NCBI RefSeq assembly: GCF_000011745.1
Contig: NC_007292.1
Span: 620,001-684,000 of the forward strand
DNA from: Candidatus Blochmanniella pennsylvanica str. BPEN
GTDB lineage: Bacteria > Pseudomonadota > Gammaproteobacteria > Enterobacterales > Enterobacteriaceae
DNA: 64,000 nucleotides
Direction: 5' to 3'
Shown here: in pieces, positions 45,003 through 55,592 of the stretch
Position numbering within the stretch: the first letter of the stretch is position 1
How the letters are laid out: every line of letters starts with the position of its first letter
The notes under the pieces: generated by a model
What the model was told of the DNA's origin: nothing
Databases searched by the model: none
What the model saw: only the letters and a program-made list of their open reading frames with translations
Translations under genes and position numbers: made by a program

Positions 45003-45797
45003 ATGCATCCGATGCTTAACATTGCTATTCAAGCTATAAGAAGAGCGGGGAACTTTGTCGTTAAACAATATGAATTGTTTGACAAAAATAGTGTACAGTC
45101 AAATCATATAAGTAATCTTATTTCTAAAATCAATAAAGAATCATATTACATTATTACGGCAATTATTCAAAAATTTTATCCACTACATACTGTTGTTAAT
45201 ACGTGGAATACCCGCGATGTTAATGATGTAAATTTTAAAGAAAGCGTTTTCTGGATAATTGGAGCTATAGATAATGATGTTAATTTTATTAAGCAATTTC
45301 CTTTTTTTGCTTTATCTATTTCCGTATTTATTAAAGGACATATCGAAATAGGAGTAATATATGATCCTATACACAATGAGTTATTTAGTGCTTGTCGTGG
45401 AAAAGGAGCTCATCTTAATGGTTATCGGATTCGTGTAGGTACCGCTAAAAATTTGCATAGGGCTATTATTGCTATATCTTGTTCTTATGAACAACAACAT
45501 ATGACTATTAATCTACTAAGTAAGTTTACTAATAAATGCGCATATTTTCGTTATACTGGATCAACTATTTTAGATTTAGCCTATGTCGCGGTTGGACGCG
45601 TAGATGGGTGTGTTTCTATTTTTTTTAAAAAAATTAACTACACCAATAAATTGGCTAGTGGTTTTTTAATAATTCGTGAATCGGGAGGTTTAATTATAGA
45701 TTTTACCGGAACCGATAATTATTTATTGTCTGGAAACATAATTGCAGGTAATGTGAAAATAATCCGGACTATTTTATCAATTATACAAATTATTTGA
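45003..45797 (+). CDS. suhB: SuhB-like protein with lost inositol phosphatase active site
   Basis: Aligns with E. coli SuhB along its length: MHPMLNIA start, YDPIHNELFSACRGKGAHLNGYR near residues 120-142, DLAYVAVGRVDG near 191, NYLLSGNIIAGN near 239. The catalytic metal site is broken: Glu67 is Thr, the DPLDGT motif reads GAIDND at residues 87-92 (first Asp to Gly, Gly-Thr to Asn-Asp), the D of the NVDK motif is Asn, and the WDFAAG motif is NKLASG with the ligand Asp changed to Lys216. E. coli SuhB also acts in the NusA/B/E/G antitermination complex on rRNA operons, independent of catalysis. The intact frame suggests that role is what is kept here. Confidence 0.88.
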   Translation: MHPMLNIAIQAIRRAGNFVVKQYELFDKNSVQSNHISNLISKINKESYYIITAIIQKFYPLHTVVNTWNTRDVNDVNFKESVFWIIGAIDNDVNFIKQFPFFALSISVFIKGHIEIGVIYDPIHNELFSACRGKGAHLNGYRIRVGTAKNLHRAIIAISCSYEQQHMTINLLSKFTNKCAYFRYTGSTILDLAYVAVGRVDGCVSIFFKKINYTNKLASGFLIIRESGGLIIDFTGTDNYLLSGNIIAGNVKIIRTILSIIQII

Positions 45798-45892
45798 ATA
45801 TCTGCCTCAATAAGATATTAATAAATTCCTATATTTTGAAAGAACAACTTGTATTTTTATATTCTAGATATAATTTATATAGTGATGTTACT

Positions 45893-47143
45893 TTAATAAC
45901 TTTTGTTATATATGGGATACTGAGAACATATACGTAAAACTTTATTTTTTATGGAAAAAATAATTTCGTTGTTATCGATATGATTTAATATGTCACAGAT
46001 CCAATGAGATAGTTTTCGTACATCGTTTTCATTAAAATTACGTCTAGTTATTGCTGGCGTACCAATACGTATACCAGAGGTAATAAAAGGACTTCTAAAA
46101 TCATTTGGTATGCTATTTTTATTAACAATGATATTAGCTCGCTCTAAAGCTGTGCTGGCATCTTTCCCAGTGATATTTTTATCTCTTAAATCTAATAAAA
46201 AAAGATGATTATGAGTCATTCCAGAGATAATCTTAAATTCGCGTAATGCAAACTCCTTAACCATTATCTTAGCATTTTGAACAATTTTTTGTTGATATAC
46301 CTTAAAAGATGGATCCATTGCTTCTTTTAAAGCAATTGCTTTGGCTGCGATAACATGCATCAAAGGACCTCCTTGAGAACCAGGGAAAACCGAAGCATCT
46401 AATTTTTTGTACAATGCATCATTACCTCCACTAGCTAAAATTAAACCACCTCTGGGCCCCGCTAATGTTTTATGAGTAGTAGCAGTCACTACATGTGCGT
46501 GTGGTAGTGGATTTGGATATATACCCGCCGCAACTAATCCCGTGATATGAGCCATGTCAATAAATAGATATGCTTGAACAGCATCTGCAATCTGACGCAG
46601 ATTAGACCAATTTATAATACCAGAATATGCAGAAAACCCCCCTACGATCATTTTCGGTCGATGTTTTACAGCTAAATGATGTACTTTTTCATAATTAATA
46701 CAACCATTTTCGTCAACTCCATAAAATACAGCGTTATATAATTTTCCTGAAAAGTTTACTTGTGAGCCATGCGTTAAATGTCCTCCATGATTTAGATGCA
46801 TACTTAAAATTGTATCGCCAGGGTGCAATAAAGCATTATAAACAGAAAAATTAGCTTGTGATCCAGAATGTGGTTGTATATTTGCATAGTCTGCAGAAAA
46901 TAATTCTTTTGCACGATTAATGCCTAATTGTTCAATCATGTCGACATATTCGCATCCACCATAATAACGTTTACCTGGATAACCTTCAGCGTATTTATTA
47001 GTAAGTTGAGAGCCTTGTGCTTTCATAACTTGAGTGCTAACATAATTTTCAGATGCTATTAATTCAATATGTTCCTCTTGTCTAATAGTTTCTTGTTGTA
47101 TTATTTTCCACAATTCAATATCATAACTCGTACATATGGACAT
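45893..47143 (-). CDS. glyA: Serine hydroxymethyltransferase
   Basis: PLP enzyme interconverting serine and glycine and supplying one-carbon units. The PLP lysine is in [13 protein letters not shown] near residue 230; [24 protein letters not shown] and [13 protein letters not shown] are all standard. I set the start at the ATG at 47143, preceded by GAGG six bases away and matching the E. coli N-terminus; an upstream ATG at 47179 adds 12 non-conserved residues. Confidence 0.95.
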   Translation of the reverse strand: MSICTSYDIELWKIIQQETIRQEEHIELIASENYVSTQVMKAQGSQLTNKYAEGYPGKRYYGGCEYVDMIEQLGINRAKELFSADYANIQPHSGSQANFSVYNALLHPGDTILSMHLNHGGHLTHGSQVNFSGKLYNAVFYGVDENGCINYEKVHHLAVKHRPKMIVGGFSAYSGIINWSNLRQIADAVQAYLFIDMAHITGLVAAGIYPNPLPHAHVVTATTHKTLAGPRGGLILASGGNDALYKKLDASVFPGSQGGPLMHVIAAKAIALKEAMDPSFKVYQQKIVQNAKIMVKEFALREFKIISGMTHNHLFLLDLRDKNITGKDASTALERANIIVNKNSIPNDFRSPFITSGIRIGTPAITRRNFNENDVRKLSHWICDILNHIDNNEIIFSIKNKVLRICSQYPIYNKSY

Positions 47144-47442
47144 GTATAACCTCTTATCTTGTCTAAATAAAAAATACATTGTATGCGTAAAAATACATCA
47201 GTCTATTTTAATTGAAATGAAGCAAGAATTACTTTTAATAACAATCTTATTAATGATAATAAAATATAAAAATATAAATATGGCTATATTATATTCATTT
47301 TAAAAGAATTAACACTTACTTTTTAAGTAAGATATGCCCTATATCTTTTTGTCACGATATTCTCACATAGGTTTTTATTTGAAATTTAAATAGATATAAG
47401 GTTGTTTTAGATGATCAATTTTATTGATATTTTCTGATGATA

Positions 47443-47910
47443 TCAGGTTTTACGTTGACGTTTAAAAAATTTATTCAATTGATAAGCACATTCTTTTTCT
47501 AATACCCCAGTTGTTAAAAACACATGATGATTATTCATTGGATGACGGAGTGTATTTTTTAGCCATGATCTTTGTTCAGTTTTACTGTTTTTAGCGCCAC
47601 AAACTAATCGATAAACACGAGCATGAATTATTGCGCCAATGCACATCATACATGGTTCTAGAGTAACATAAAGAGTAGTACCTAATAATCGATAATTGCC
47701 CAAAACCTTCCCCCCTGTACGTAACGCTACAATTTCTGCATGAGCACTTGGATCATGGCATATAATAGAAGAATTCCAACCGTAACTTATAAGTTTACCA
47801 TTTTGAATTAAAACAGCTCCTACTGATATTTCTCCAATAATTTCAGCATGGGCAGCTAATGCAATAGCATGACGCATCCATATCGTATCTACATTTTCTA
47901 TTTCGTACAT
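47443..47910 (-). CDS. tadA: tRNA adenosine(34) deaminase TadA
   Basis: Makes inosine at the wobble position of tRNA-Arg(ACG). The zinc/proton-shuttle motif HAE is in SAHAEIVAL near residue 54 and the second zinc motif in LEPCMMCIGA near 84. At 155 residues it is a little shorter than E. coli TadA (167). Confidence 0.94.
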   Translation of the reverse strand: MYEIENVDTIWMRHAIALAAHAEIIGEISVGAVLIQNGKLISYGWNSSIICHDPSAHAEIVALRTGGKVLGNYRLLGTTLYVTLEPCMMCIGAIIHARVYRLVCGAKNSKTEQRSWLKNTLRHPMNNHHVFLTTGVLEKECAYQLNKFFKRQRKT

Positions 47911-48052
47911 TCAGCTTGTAATAAAAATATTACAATGCACAATTAATAAAATAATTCTAAAACGCATATTGAGATACTCATTCTGTATTACAATAAAACA
48001 TCAAAATAATTTTTTTTTAATTATAAGATCATTAATATTTATATCTTATTTT

Positions 48053-48430
48053 TTATCGTTCCAATATAACAAACGCACATGCATACGAATTCGTATCAGA
48101 TAAAGTAATATGCATTTTTTTTAATGATAATTTATTAGCTAATAGAGCTGTACACGAGAATAAATGTAACATTGGTTTTCCTAGTTTATCGTTAAATATT
48201 TCAATTTGATTAAATGTCACTCCTTGGTTTATTCCAGTTCCAAATGCTTTAGATACCGCTTCTTTTGCAGCGAAACGTTTTGCTAAAAAATGCACAGGAT
48301 GCTTTTTATTTTTATATATTTTCCATTCCGATTTACTAAGTATACGCGTAGCTAACTTATCTCCACTATGTGTTATTATTTTTTTTATTTTCCTAATATC
48401 AACGATATCTATTCCGATTCCGTGAATCAC
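48053..48430 (-). CDS. acpS: Holo-[acyl-carrier-protein] synthase
   Basis: Attaches the phosphopantetheine arm to acyl carrier protein. The Mg-binding residues are in GIGIDIVDI near residue 5 and AKRFAAKEAVSKAFGTG near 51-67. Full length (125 residues). Two bases separate it from pdxJ, so they form an operon as in E. coli. Confidence 0.94.
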   Translation of the reverse strand: MIHGIGIDIVDIRKIKKIITHSGDKLATRILSKSEWKIYKNKKHPVHFLAKRFAAKEAVSKAFGTGINQGVTFNQIEIFNDKLGKPMLHLFSCTALLANKLSLKKMHITLSDTNSYACAFVILER

Positions 48431-48432
48431 TA

Positions 48433-49167
48433 TTAACCTCTTCTTGAGTCTTGTATCAATTTCTTCATATCTTGAATAGCTTTAGGTAATCCACAAAATA
48501 TTGATCGGCTAATTATAGCATGTCCTATATTTAATTCTTGTATTCCTGGTAACATCGCAATAGGTCGTACGTTATAATAATTAAGACCATGTCCAGCATT
48601 AACTTTTAAACCCTTATTGACAGCGTATTGCACACTTTTTTTGATACGTTTATATTCTAAATTTTGAGTTGTTGCATCTGTAGCATGAGAATACATTCCG
48701 GTATGTAGTTCTATATAAGGCGCACCTATATTATAGGCAACACTAATTTGTTGTTCATTAGGATCAATAAACAATGAAACTCTAATTCCAGCTTCAGTAA
48801 GTTTAAATATTATATCTTGTAATTTATTTGCTTTATTAATTATATCTAAGCCACCTTCAGTTGTAAGTTCTTGACGCCTTTCCGGTACTAAGCAACAACA
48901 ATGTGGTTTTAACGTACATGCGATATTAATCATTTCATCTGTTGCTGCTATTTCTAAGTTCATAGATGTTTGTATGGTTTTACATAACATTTCGACATCT
49001 CGATCTGTAATGTGACGACGGTCTTCTCTTAAATGTATAGTAATGCTATCTGCTCCTGATTGTTCTGCAATGAATGCAGCATATATAGGATCAGGATACG
49101 TAGTATTTCTTGCGTTACGTAATGTTGCGATATGATCAATATTTACACCTAATAATAAATTTGACAT
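48433..49167 (-). CDS. pdxJ: Pyridoxine 5'-phosphate synthase
   Basis: Last ring-closing step of the DXP-dependent vitamin B6 pathway. LGVNIDHIATLRNAR at the N-terminus, HLREDRRHI near residue 45, and VNAGHGLNYYNV near 193 mark the active site. At 244 residues it is full length. In E. coli it is followed upstream by recO-era-rnc; recO and era are not found here. Confidence 0.95.
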   Translation of the reverse strand: MSNLLLGVNIDHIATLRNARNTTYPDPIYAAFIAEQSGADSITIHLREDRRHITDRDVEMLCKTIQTSMNLEIAATDEMINIACTLKPHCCCLVPERRQELTTEGGLDIINKANKLQDIIFKLTEAGIRVSLFIDPNEQQISVAYNIGAPYIELHTGMYSHATDATTQNLEYKRIKKSVQYAVNKGLKVNAGHGLNYYNVRPIAMLPGIQELNIGHAIISRSIFCGLPKAIQDMKKLIQDSRRG

Positions 49168-49811
49168 TATATGTATGCCTTAAATATAGTTACTTGATAG
49201 TCATCGACTATAAATATAAATTATATATATTTCTTTTTAAATGTATTTTTTGTTGTTTCTATTTAATTTAAATTACATTATGTCGTACTGTTGATATATT
49301 AAAATGTAATTTTGATAACAAACAGTTATTTCTGGGTCAAAATTACAATTTTTACACATAATTCTTTAATGGTTGAATGGACTGCGTGAAGATCTACAAA
49401 TTTCATTTTATAAGAATATACTATTACACGATGTAGATTTTTATTTACATAAATATTATTAATATTAAAGTTCCATATAATACTGAAAATGTTGATATTG
49501 TCATCTTCAAAGTTATTTGTGTCGGTTCAAATAATATGAACATAGCATTATTGAAATTACAACAAAATAAAAATATCTCTATAAAATAGACCGATTAAAG
49601 AACATATATTTATATATGTGTGATAAATGATTAGATTTAATAAGTCCTTTGAGATGATTTTTTCATTTGTGAAGTTGTGCTTTAAAATAATAAACATACC
49701 CTTTAACAAAGGTATGTTTATTTATTGAATAAACTTAATAACATGAGTTAATTTTGTTTAAGATCCTAATAATATATTAAGCAATTTACGGTCTATGACC
49801 GCGTCATTAAA
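49168..49811. other. Spacer at the recO/era position
   Basis: About 0.64 kb between rnc and pdxJ where E. coli has era and recO (together about 1.6 kb). No long frame and no GTP-binding motif can be read in it, so both genes are absent from this place. It holds a hairpin at 49689-49722 close to the rnc end. Confidence 0.55.
49689..49722 (-). terminator. Probable rnc terminator
   Basis: Arms 49689-49700 and 49711-49722 form a perfect 12-base-pair stem with a 10-base loop about 90 bases after the rnc stop; on the minus strand it is followed by TTATTTT. Confidence 0.55.
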
Positions 49812-50501
49812 TCATATGTTTTGGTTATGTTCTAGTGCCTCTAAAACTTTTGCTGCTGCATTTTGTTCAGCTCTACGCCGACTAGAACCGCATCCAATAA
49901 TCGGTTGTGTTAATTCACTAACTTGACAATTTATCGTAAATATTTGATTGTGCGCCTCTCCAATTATTTGATTAATCCAATATACAGGTAACGGCAAACG
50001 ACGGCGTTGCATATATTCTTGCAGACGAGTTTTTGGATCTTTTTGTGTATCATAAGAAGCATAAGGATCCATATGATCTATACGAATTTTATACCAATTA
50101 ATAATTAATATTTCAATAGTTTGAATATTACTATCTAAAAATATACCGCCTATCAACGCTTCTATTGTATTGGCCAAAATGGATTCACGTTGATATCCCC
50201 CGCTTTTTAGTTCTCCTTGTCCTAATTGTAGATAATCTCCTAAATTAAATTCTCGTGCTAGTGTTGCCAATGTATTTTCGCGTACCAAATTTGCACGCAT
50301 TCTACTCATACCTCCTTCACTAATATGAGGAAACCTATGATATAACAAATTAGCTATTACATAGTTTAATATGGCGTCGCCCAAAAATTCTAGTCTTTCA
50401 TTGTGTTGATTGCTAGAGCTTCTATGAGTTAGCGCTTGTAATAATAAGTCATATCGATTAAAAATATAACCAAGTTTTTCTTGCAATGCATTAACTAACA
50501 T
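49812..50501 (-). CDS. rnc: Ribonuclease III
   Basis: Double-strand RNA endonuclease that processes rRNA precursors. The catalytic signature ERLEFLGDA is near residue 35, with the second acidic cluster near [13 protein letters not shown] at 110, and a C-terminal dsRNA-binding domain ends at about residue 225. At 229 residues it is full length. Its likely substrate, the long stem around 23S rRNA, is in this window at 60971-60994 and 63967-63990. Confidence 0.95.
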   Translation of the reverse strand: MLVNALQEKLGYIFNRYDLLLQALTHRSSSNQHNERLEFLGDAILNYVIANLLYHRFPHISEGGMSRMRANLVRENTLATLAREFNLGDYLQLGQGELKSGGYQRESILANTIEALIGGIFLDSNIQTIEILIINWYKIRIDHMDPYASYDTQKDPKTRLQEYMQRRRLPLPVYWINQIIGEAHNQIFTINCQVSELTQPIIGCGSSRRRAEQNAAAKVLEALEHNQNI

Positions 50502-50627
50502 AATATTTATGTATTATATATTCTTCCAATGTTCATGGAGAAAATTTTTTGTAATCAATTTTAACCAGATTGATTACAACAAATGTAATAAAATAATTTT
50601 AAACTATGATTAGAGAATATGAATATC

Positions 50628-51623
50628 TTATTGTATATTACCAATTCTATGGAATTGGATACTAATTGGCCATATTCCTTCTTGTTGTTTCTTTATATTC
50701 ATCCAAATTATTATTGCTTTTCCTATTATATTGCGTTCAGGAACAAATCCCCAATAACGACTATCTGCGCTGTTATCCCTGTTATCTCCCATTACAAAAT
50801 ACTCACCTGCGGGCACTAGCCACTCAGATATTAAGTGTTTTGTATGTTGATCATACATTTTTATTAAGTTTTGATCACCAGGCGGTATCATTGTTAAGAT
50901 ATTGTGTTCTATTCCATTGAACGATTCTGTAGTTTGAATGAGTCGAATTCCATGAGGACATTTTTGATGCGGTCCTATTTGAATAAAGGAAGAATTAACC
51001 CTTCCGTCTACGTCATTATCAAATACTTGAATAAAATTACTAGGAACAACATTGCTATAAACAATGGGTAATGGTTGTATACATGCAATATTATTAACAT
51101 GATTCACATATATTATTAATTGTTTAGTAATAATGTTATAGATTACTTTGTCTCCTGGCTCTCCAATTACTCGTTTAATATAATTTAGTTCAGGATTTTT
51201 AGGATACTTAAACACTATTATATCTCCACGTTTTGGATGTCCAGTATTAATTAATGTTTTTTGAGTAATAGGATTTTTAATACCATATATAAATTTTTTT
51301 ACTAAAATAAAATCTCCTATTAACAAAGTAGGCATCATGGATCCAGAAGGTATTCGGAATGGTTCAAAAACAAATGATCGTATTATAAATACTAATAATA
51401 ATATCGGAAAAATTGAGGATATAAATTCAGAAATTATTGAACAATATGAGATTATCAATGAATAAGCATTTTTTGATTGTTGATAAGTCTTGGTTGATTG
51501 TTGAAGGAATATTTTTTTATGTTGATCGCGATCATACATTAATGTATATAATTTTTTTATACTCCAGAAAATACCTGATATTCCTGTAATAATTGCTAAG
51601 ATCAAAGAAAATGCGTTAATCAT
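50628..51623 (-). CDS. lepB: Signal peptidase I
   Basis: Inner-membrane serine protease that removes signal peptides. The catalytic serine is in PSGSMMPTL near residue 95 and the lysine in YIKRVIGEPGD near 155; GDNRDNSADSR near 282 is box E. N-terminal hydrophobic segments anchor it. At 331 residues it is full length (E. coli 324). It lies 18 bases after lepA as in E. coli. Confidence 0.94.
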   Translation of the reverse strand: MINAFSLILAIITGISGIFWSIKKLYTLMYDRDQHKKIFLQQSTKTYQQSKNAYSLIISYCSIISEFISSIFPILLLVFIIRSFVFEPFRIPSGSMMPTLLIGDFILVKKFIYGIKNPITQKTLINTGHPKRGDIIVFKYPKNPELNYIKRVIGEPGDKVIYNIITKQLIIYVNHVNNIACIQPLPIVYSNVVPSNFIQVFDNDVDGRVNSSFIQIGPHQKCPHGIRLIQTTESFNGIEHNILTMIPPGDQNLIKMYDQHTKHLISEWLVPAGEYFVMGDNRDNSADSRYWGFVPERNIIGKAIIIWMNIKKQQEGIWPISIQFHRIGNIQ

Positions 51624-51641
51624 ACAAATAAAATCCTTTAG

Positions 51642-53444
51642 TTATTTTTTATTGTTATTGACATCAAAGACAGCTAGAAATACAGTATGGGGTAAATTAA
51701 CATTGCCTATTTGTTTCATACGTTTTTTTCCTTCTTTTTGATTATATAGTAATTTTTTCTTTCGAGTTATATCGCCTCCATGACATTTTGCTAAAACATT
51801 TTTCCGTAGTTGTTTTACAATGCCACGTGATATTATTCGCTTACCAATAGTTGCTTGAATCACAATATCGAATTGTTGTCTTGGGATTAATTTTTGTAAT
51901 TTATTAACCAATAGGCGACCATGATATATAGATTGTTCTTGATGCGTAATTACCGTTAATGCATCAATACGTTTTTTATTAATTAATATTTCTATGCATA
52001 CTATGTTCGATCTCTGAAAACGACTGAATTTATATTCAAATGAAGCATACCCATGAGATGCTGATTTTATTTGATCAAAAAAATTCAATATTATTTCAGA
52101 CATAGGCAATTCGTAAGTTAATGTAACTTGAGTACTGTGATATATTATGTCAATTTGAGTACCTCTTTTTTTAATGCATAAAGAAATAATTTCTCCAAGA
52201 TATTTTTTTGGAAGCAATATGTTACATAAAACAACAGGTTCACGTATTTCTTTAATTTTAGTTAAAGAAAGCAATTTTGATGGACTATCTACATAGATTA
52301 TTCTATTGTCAATGGTTAATATTTCATATACTACCATTGGAGCTGTAACAAGTAAATCAAGTGAATATTCACGTCTTAGTCTTTCCTGGATTATATCCAA
52401 ATGTAACAATCCAAGAAACCCACAACGAAATCCTAAACCTAAAAATTCTGATCTTTCTGGTTCATAAAATAGAGAAGAATCATTTAAACTAAGTTTGTAT
52501 AAAGCATCACGAAAGATTTTTTGATTTTTAGAGCCTATAGGAAATAATCCCGCATAAACATAAGGTTGAAGTTTTTTAAAACCATGACATGCTTTTTTTG
52601 CGGGATGAGTTGACAGAGTAAATGTATCTCCTACAGGGGTTTTTATGATATTTTTGTTGGCACAGACTAACCAACCTACTTCTCCGCAATCTAATATTTC
52701 TCGTTTTACTTGTTTTGGAGTAAAGATACCTATTTGATCAACAGTATATTTTTGCCCTGTGTTCATGGATTTCAATACATCACCTTTATATAATTTGCCA
52801 TTTTTGATACATATTAACGATACAACACCTAAATATTGATTAAACCAGGAATCTATAATTAGTGCTTGCAGAGGAGCGCATGGATCTCCTTGAGGATGAG
52901 GAATATCATGAATTAGACACTCTAGTAATTCTGGTATGCCATAACCAGTTTTAGCTGAACATTGTATTGCATTATTTACGTCAATACCGATGATGTTTTT
53001 AATTTCTTGAGATGCTCGATTAGGGTCTGCTGTTGATAAATCAATTTTATTTAATGCCACAATAATTTTTAAATTCATTTCTTTAGCAATTCGATAATTG
53101 GCCACAGTTTGCGCTTCTACTCCTTGAGTAACGTCTACTATTAATAAGGCACCTTCACATGCTGCTAAAGATCGAGAAACTTCATAAGAAAAATCAACAT
53201 GGCCAGGAGTATCAATAAGATTCAATTGATAAGGCTGGCCACTTTTAGACTTATAATTGAGTGTCACATTTTGTGATTTTATAGTAATACCACGTTCTCG
53301 TTCTAACTCCATGGAATCTAATACTTGGGATGTCATTTCACGTTCGTTTAATCCACCGCAAGTTTGAATCAACCGATCAGATAAAGTTGATTTTCCGTGA
53401 TCAATATGCGCAATAATAGAAAAATTACGTATGTATTTTATCAT
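51642..53444 (-). CDS. lepA: Elongation factor 4 (LepA)
   Basis: Ribosome-associated GTPase linked to initiation and 30S maturation. The P-loop is AHIDHGKST near residue 13, switch DTPGHVDF near 78, and NKIDL near 132; the LepA-specific C-terminal domain with [12 protein letters not shown]-type basic end is present. At 600 residues it is full length (E. coli 599). Operon lepA-lepB. Confidence 0.96.
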   Translation of the reverse strand: MIKYIRNFSIIAHIDHGKSTLSDRLIQTCGGLNEREMTSQVLDSMELERERGITIKSQNVTLNYKSKSGQPYQLNLIDTPGHVDFSYEVSRSLAACEGALLIVDVTQGVEAQTVANYRIAKEMNLKIIVALNKIDLSTADPNRASQEIKNIIGIDVNNAIQCSAKTGYGIPELLECLIHDIPHPQGDPCAPLQALIIDSWFNQYLGVVSLICIKNGKLYKGDVLKSMNTGQKYTVDQIGIFTPKQVKREILDCGEVGWLVCANKNIIKTPVGDTFTLSTHPAKKACHGFKKLQPYVYAGLFPIGSKNQKIFRDALYKLSLNDSSLFYEPERSEFLGLGFRCGFLGLLHLDIIQERLRREYSLDLLVTAPMVVYEILTIDNRIIYVDSPSKLLSLTKIKEIREPVVLCNILLPKKYLGEIISLCIKKRGTQIDIIYHSTQVTLTYELPMSEIILNFFDQIKSASHGYASFEYKFSRFQRSNIVCIEILINKKRIDALTVITHQEQSIYHGRLLVNKLQKLIPRQQFDIVIQATIGKRIISRGIVKQLRKNVLAKCHGGDITRKKKLLYNQKEGKKRMKQIGNVNLPHTVFLAVFDVNNNKK

Positions 53445-53828
53445 GATAAATATTAGTTAAATGCAAAAAACAAATATAATTAGTGTAAAAATAGTGATTA
53501 ATTAGTGTATAATAAAATATTATAGATACATATGAAAATGATTGTATAAGAATATTTACGATATTTTGAAAAATTATTCGAAAATATATGCAGTTAACTA
53601 TTCGGATATTAGATATATTTCATTGTTAGACTATATGATAAATTGTGGTAACAAATTTATTGTAATTTTCGATATTAACTGTTTATTATAATTTTTAGTG
53701 CTAAGATTAAAAAATTACAAATAAATTATATGTGTTTAAATACATAATTTTTTTGGTAATCAATAAAAAACATCAATGATAAGTGAAAATTTTATTTGTA
53801 CGATTACATAATAATACGGAAATAAACC
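53445..53828. other. Divergent lepA/ung spacer
   Basis: About 0.38 kb of AT-rich DNA with promoters for lepA and ung expected. Nothing else supported. Plus-strand G exceeds C here, consistent with the composition right of 34.3 kb. Confidence 0.4.
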
Positions 53829-54521
53829 GTGCCTCAAAAATTAAATTGGCGGTTTTTGTTATCAAAAGAAAAAACATTGCCGTACTTTCAGAATATATTG
53901 TTTGCCATAGAGGAACGTAAAAAAAAAGGTATTACGATTTATCCTAAAAAAAAAGATGTTTTTAACGCGTTTCGTTTTACTAGTTTTGAATCTATAAAAG
54001 TTGTTATTATAGGCCAAGATCCTTATCATGGACCAAATCAAGCCCATGGATTTGCCTTTTCTGTATTGCCTGGTGTTTTGCCTCCTCCTTCTTTAAAAAA
54101 TATTTATAAAGAGCTTGCATCTGATATGCCCGATTTTGTAATACCAGAACACGGTTGTTTAGAGAGTTGGGCGCAAGAAGGGGTGTTATTGCTTAATAGT
54201 ATTTTAACTGTTGAGGAAGGAAGAAGTTGTTCTCATGCTGATATTGGATGGGAACGATTTACAGACAAAATAATATCTATACTGAACACACATAAGGAAA
54301 AAATTATATTTTTACTATGGGGAAAATATGCTCAAAACAAAGGCAACATCATTAACCATAAAAAACATTATATTTTCACTGCGTCACATCCTTCACCTAT
54401 ATCAGCTCAACGTGGATTTTTAGGATGTCATCATTTTTCTAAGGTTAATATATTATTAGCGCAACAAAATAAACAGATTATTAATTGGCAACCTAAAATA
54501 ATTGACTCAAAACTAATATAA
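53829..54521 (+). CDS. ung: Uracil-DNA glycosylase
   Basis: Removes uracil from DNA after cytosine deamination. The catalytic aspartate is in GQDPYHG near residue 63 and the histidine in ASHPSPIS near 187. At 230 residues it is full length. GTG start with a GGA ribosome site. One of few repair genes retained; useful against the C-to-T pressure that AT-rich symbionts face. Confidence 0.95.
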   Translation: MPQKLNWRFLLSKEKTLPYFQNILFAIEERKKKGITIYPKKKDVFNAFRFTSFESIKVVIIGQDPYHGPNQAHGFAFSVLPGVLPPPSLKNIYKELASDMPDFVIPEHGCLESWAQEGVLLLNSILTVEEGRSCSHADIGWERFTDKIISILNTHKEKIIFLLWGKYAQNKGNIINHKKHYIFTASHPSPISAQRGFLGCHHFSKVNILLAQQNKQIINWQPKIIDSKLI

Positions 54522-54874
54522 ATTAAAAATATGTTATGAAGGATGATTTCTTTCATGTAAATTTATTTATTTTATATCTTGTACTCTTGAATATCATTGT
54601 TGATTTATTGTGATAAATCAACAATGATAAATTAATAATTTATAATATATTTAAAAAATCTGTATATTTAATAAATTCAATTATTGAATTAAAATTTAAT
54701 AATTGAATAAACAATAATTATATTGTTTATGGAAAATGTTATGTGAAGTATGATCATATTAATTGGATAAAAAACACAACACGTTATTATTTCATGAAAG
54801 AGTACATGAAACTTTGTAAATATATAATGAGTACTGTTTTTTATTTATAACATTTTAAAAAACATAGTAGTTCG
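54522..54874. other. Convergent ung/grpE spacer
   Basis: About 0.35 kb between two convergent genes. It contains the hairpin 54592-54629 and a second smaller one near 54676-54705 (10-base-pair arms). No gene. Confidence 0.5.
54592..54629. terminator. Probable terminator hairpin between ung and grpE
   Basis: Arms 54592-54608 and 54613-54629 form a perfect 17-base-pair stem with a 4-base loop TGTG, 70 bases after the ung stop, between convergent genes. The flanks are AT-rich on both sides, so it may serve both directions. Confidence 0.6.
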
Positions 54875-55462
54875 TCATTTAGATTGTGATACTGTTACCA
54901 TAGCGGGTCGAATTAATCTTCCATTTAAAATGTATCCTTTTTGAATCATTGTTAATACTTGATTTGGTTTATGGTCTTCAGATTCTATTATAGATATTGC
55001 TTGATGTATTTCGGGATTAAATGGCACGTTAATTTCATATATAGATTTTAATCCAAACTTGTGCACAGTGTCTAAAAACGATTTTAATGTTAATTCAATG
55101 CCTTCTATTATAGCAGATAATAAAGTATTAGAATTATCTGAAATACTCATGGTACGTTCTAAATTATCAATGACTGGTAATAATTCAAAGATAAATCGTT
55201 CTAATCCAAATTTATGGATTTTTTCTATTTCTTGAGTGTTACGCCGACGGATGTTTTCTATTTCAGCTGTAAGACGTAATACCGTATTACGTTCATGTTC
55301 TTGAAGTTGTGCTAATTGTATCTTTAATTTAATGATTTGATCATTTTTAGGATCAATAACATTATCTACTGTCGAAACAGATTCTAATAGTTCCTCTTTT
55401 TCTATTTTTTCATTCTGTAATGTACTTTCATCAATATTGTTTTTTACATTATTATCTATCAT
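54875..55462 (-). CDS. grpE: Nucleotide exchange factor GrpE
   Basis: Co-chaperone that releases ADP from DnaK. A long N-terminal coiled coil (about residues 40-85) precedes the four-helix bundle and the C-terminal beta domain with PFNPEIHQAIS near residue 148. At 195 residues it matches E. coli GrpE (197). Position next to nadK is as in E. coli. Confidence 0.94.
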   Translation of the reverse strand: MIDNNVKNNIDESTLQNEKIEKEELLESVSTVDNVIDPKNDQIIKLKIQLAQLQEHERNTVLRLTAEIENIRRRNTQEIEKIHKFGLERFIFELLPVIDNLERTMSISDNSNTLLSAIIEGIELTLKSFLDTVHKFGLKSIYEINVPFNPEIHQAISIIESEDHKPNQVLTMIQKGYILNGRLIRPAMVTVSQSK

Positions 55463-55592
55463 GAATTTTCTCCTCCGTTTCCTGATTATATGTTTTATAA
55501 TTCAGTTATTATAAGGATGAATAACAGGTATTCAAGACATCATTTATTATGAATAAAAGTTATAACAAAAACAGAAAGGATTCAATAATAAT

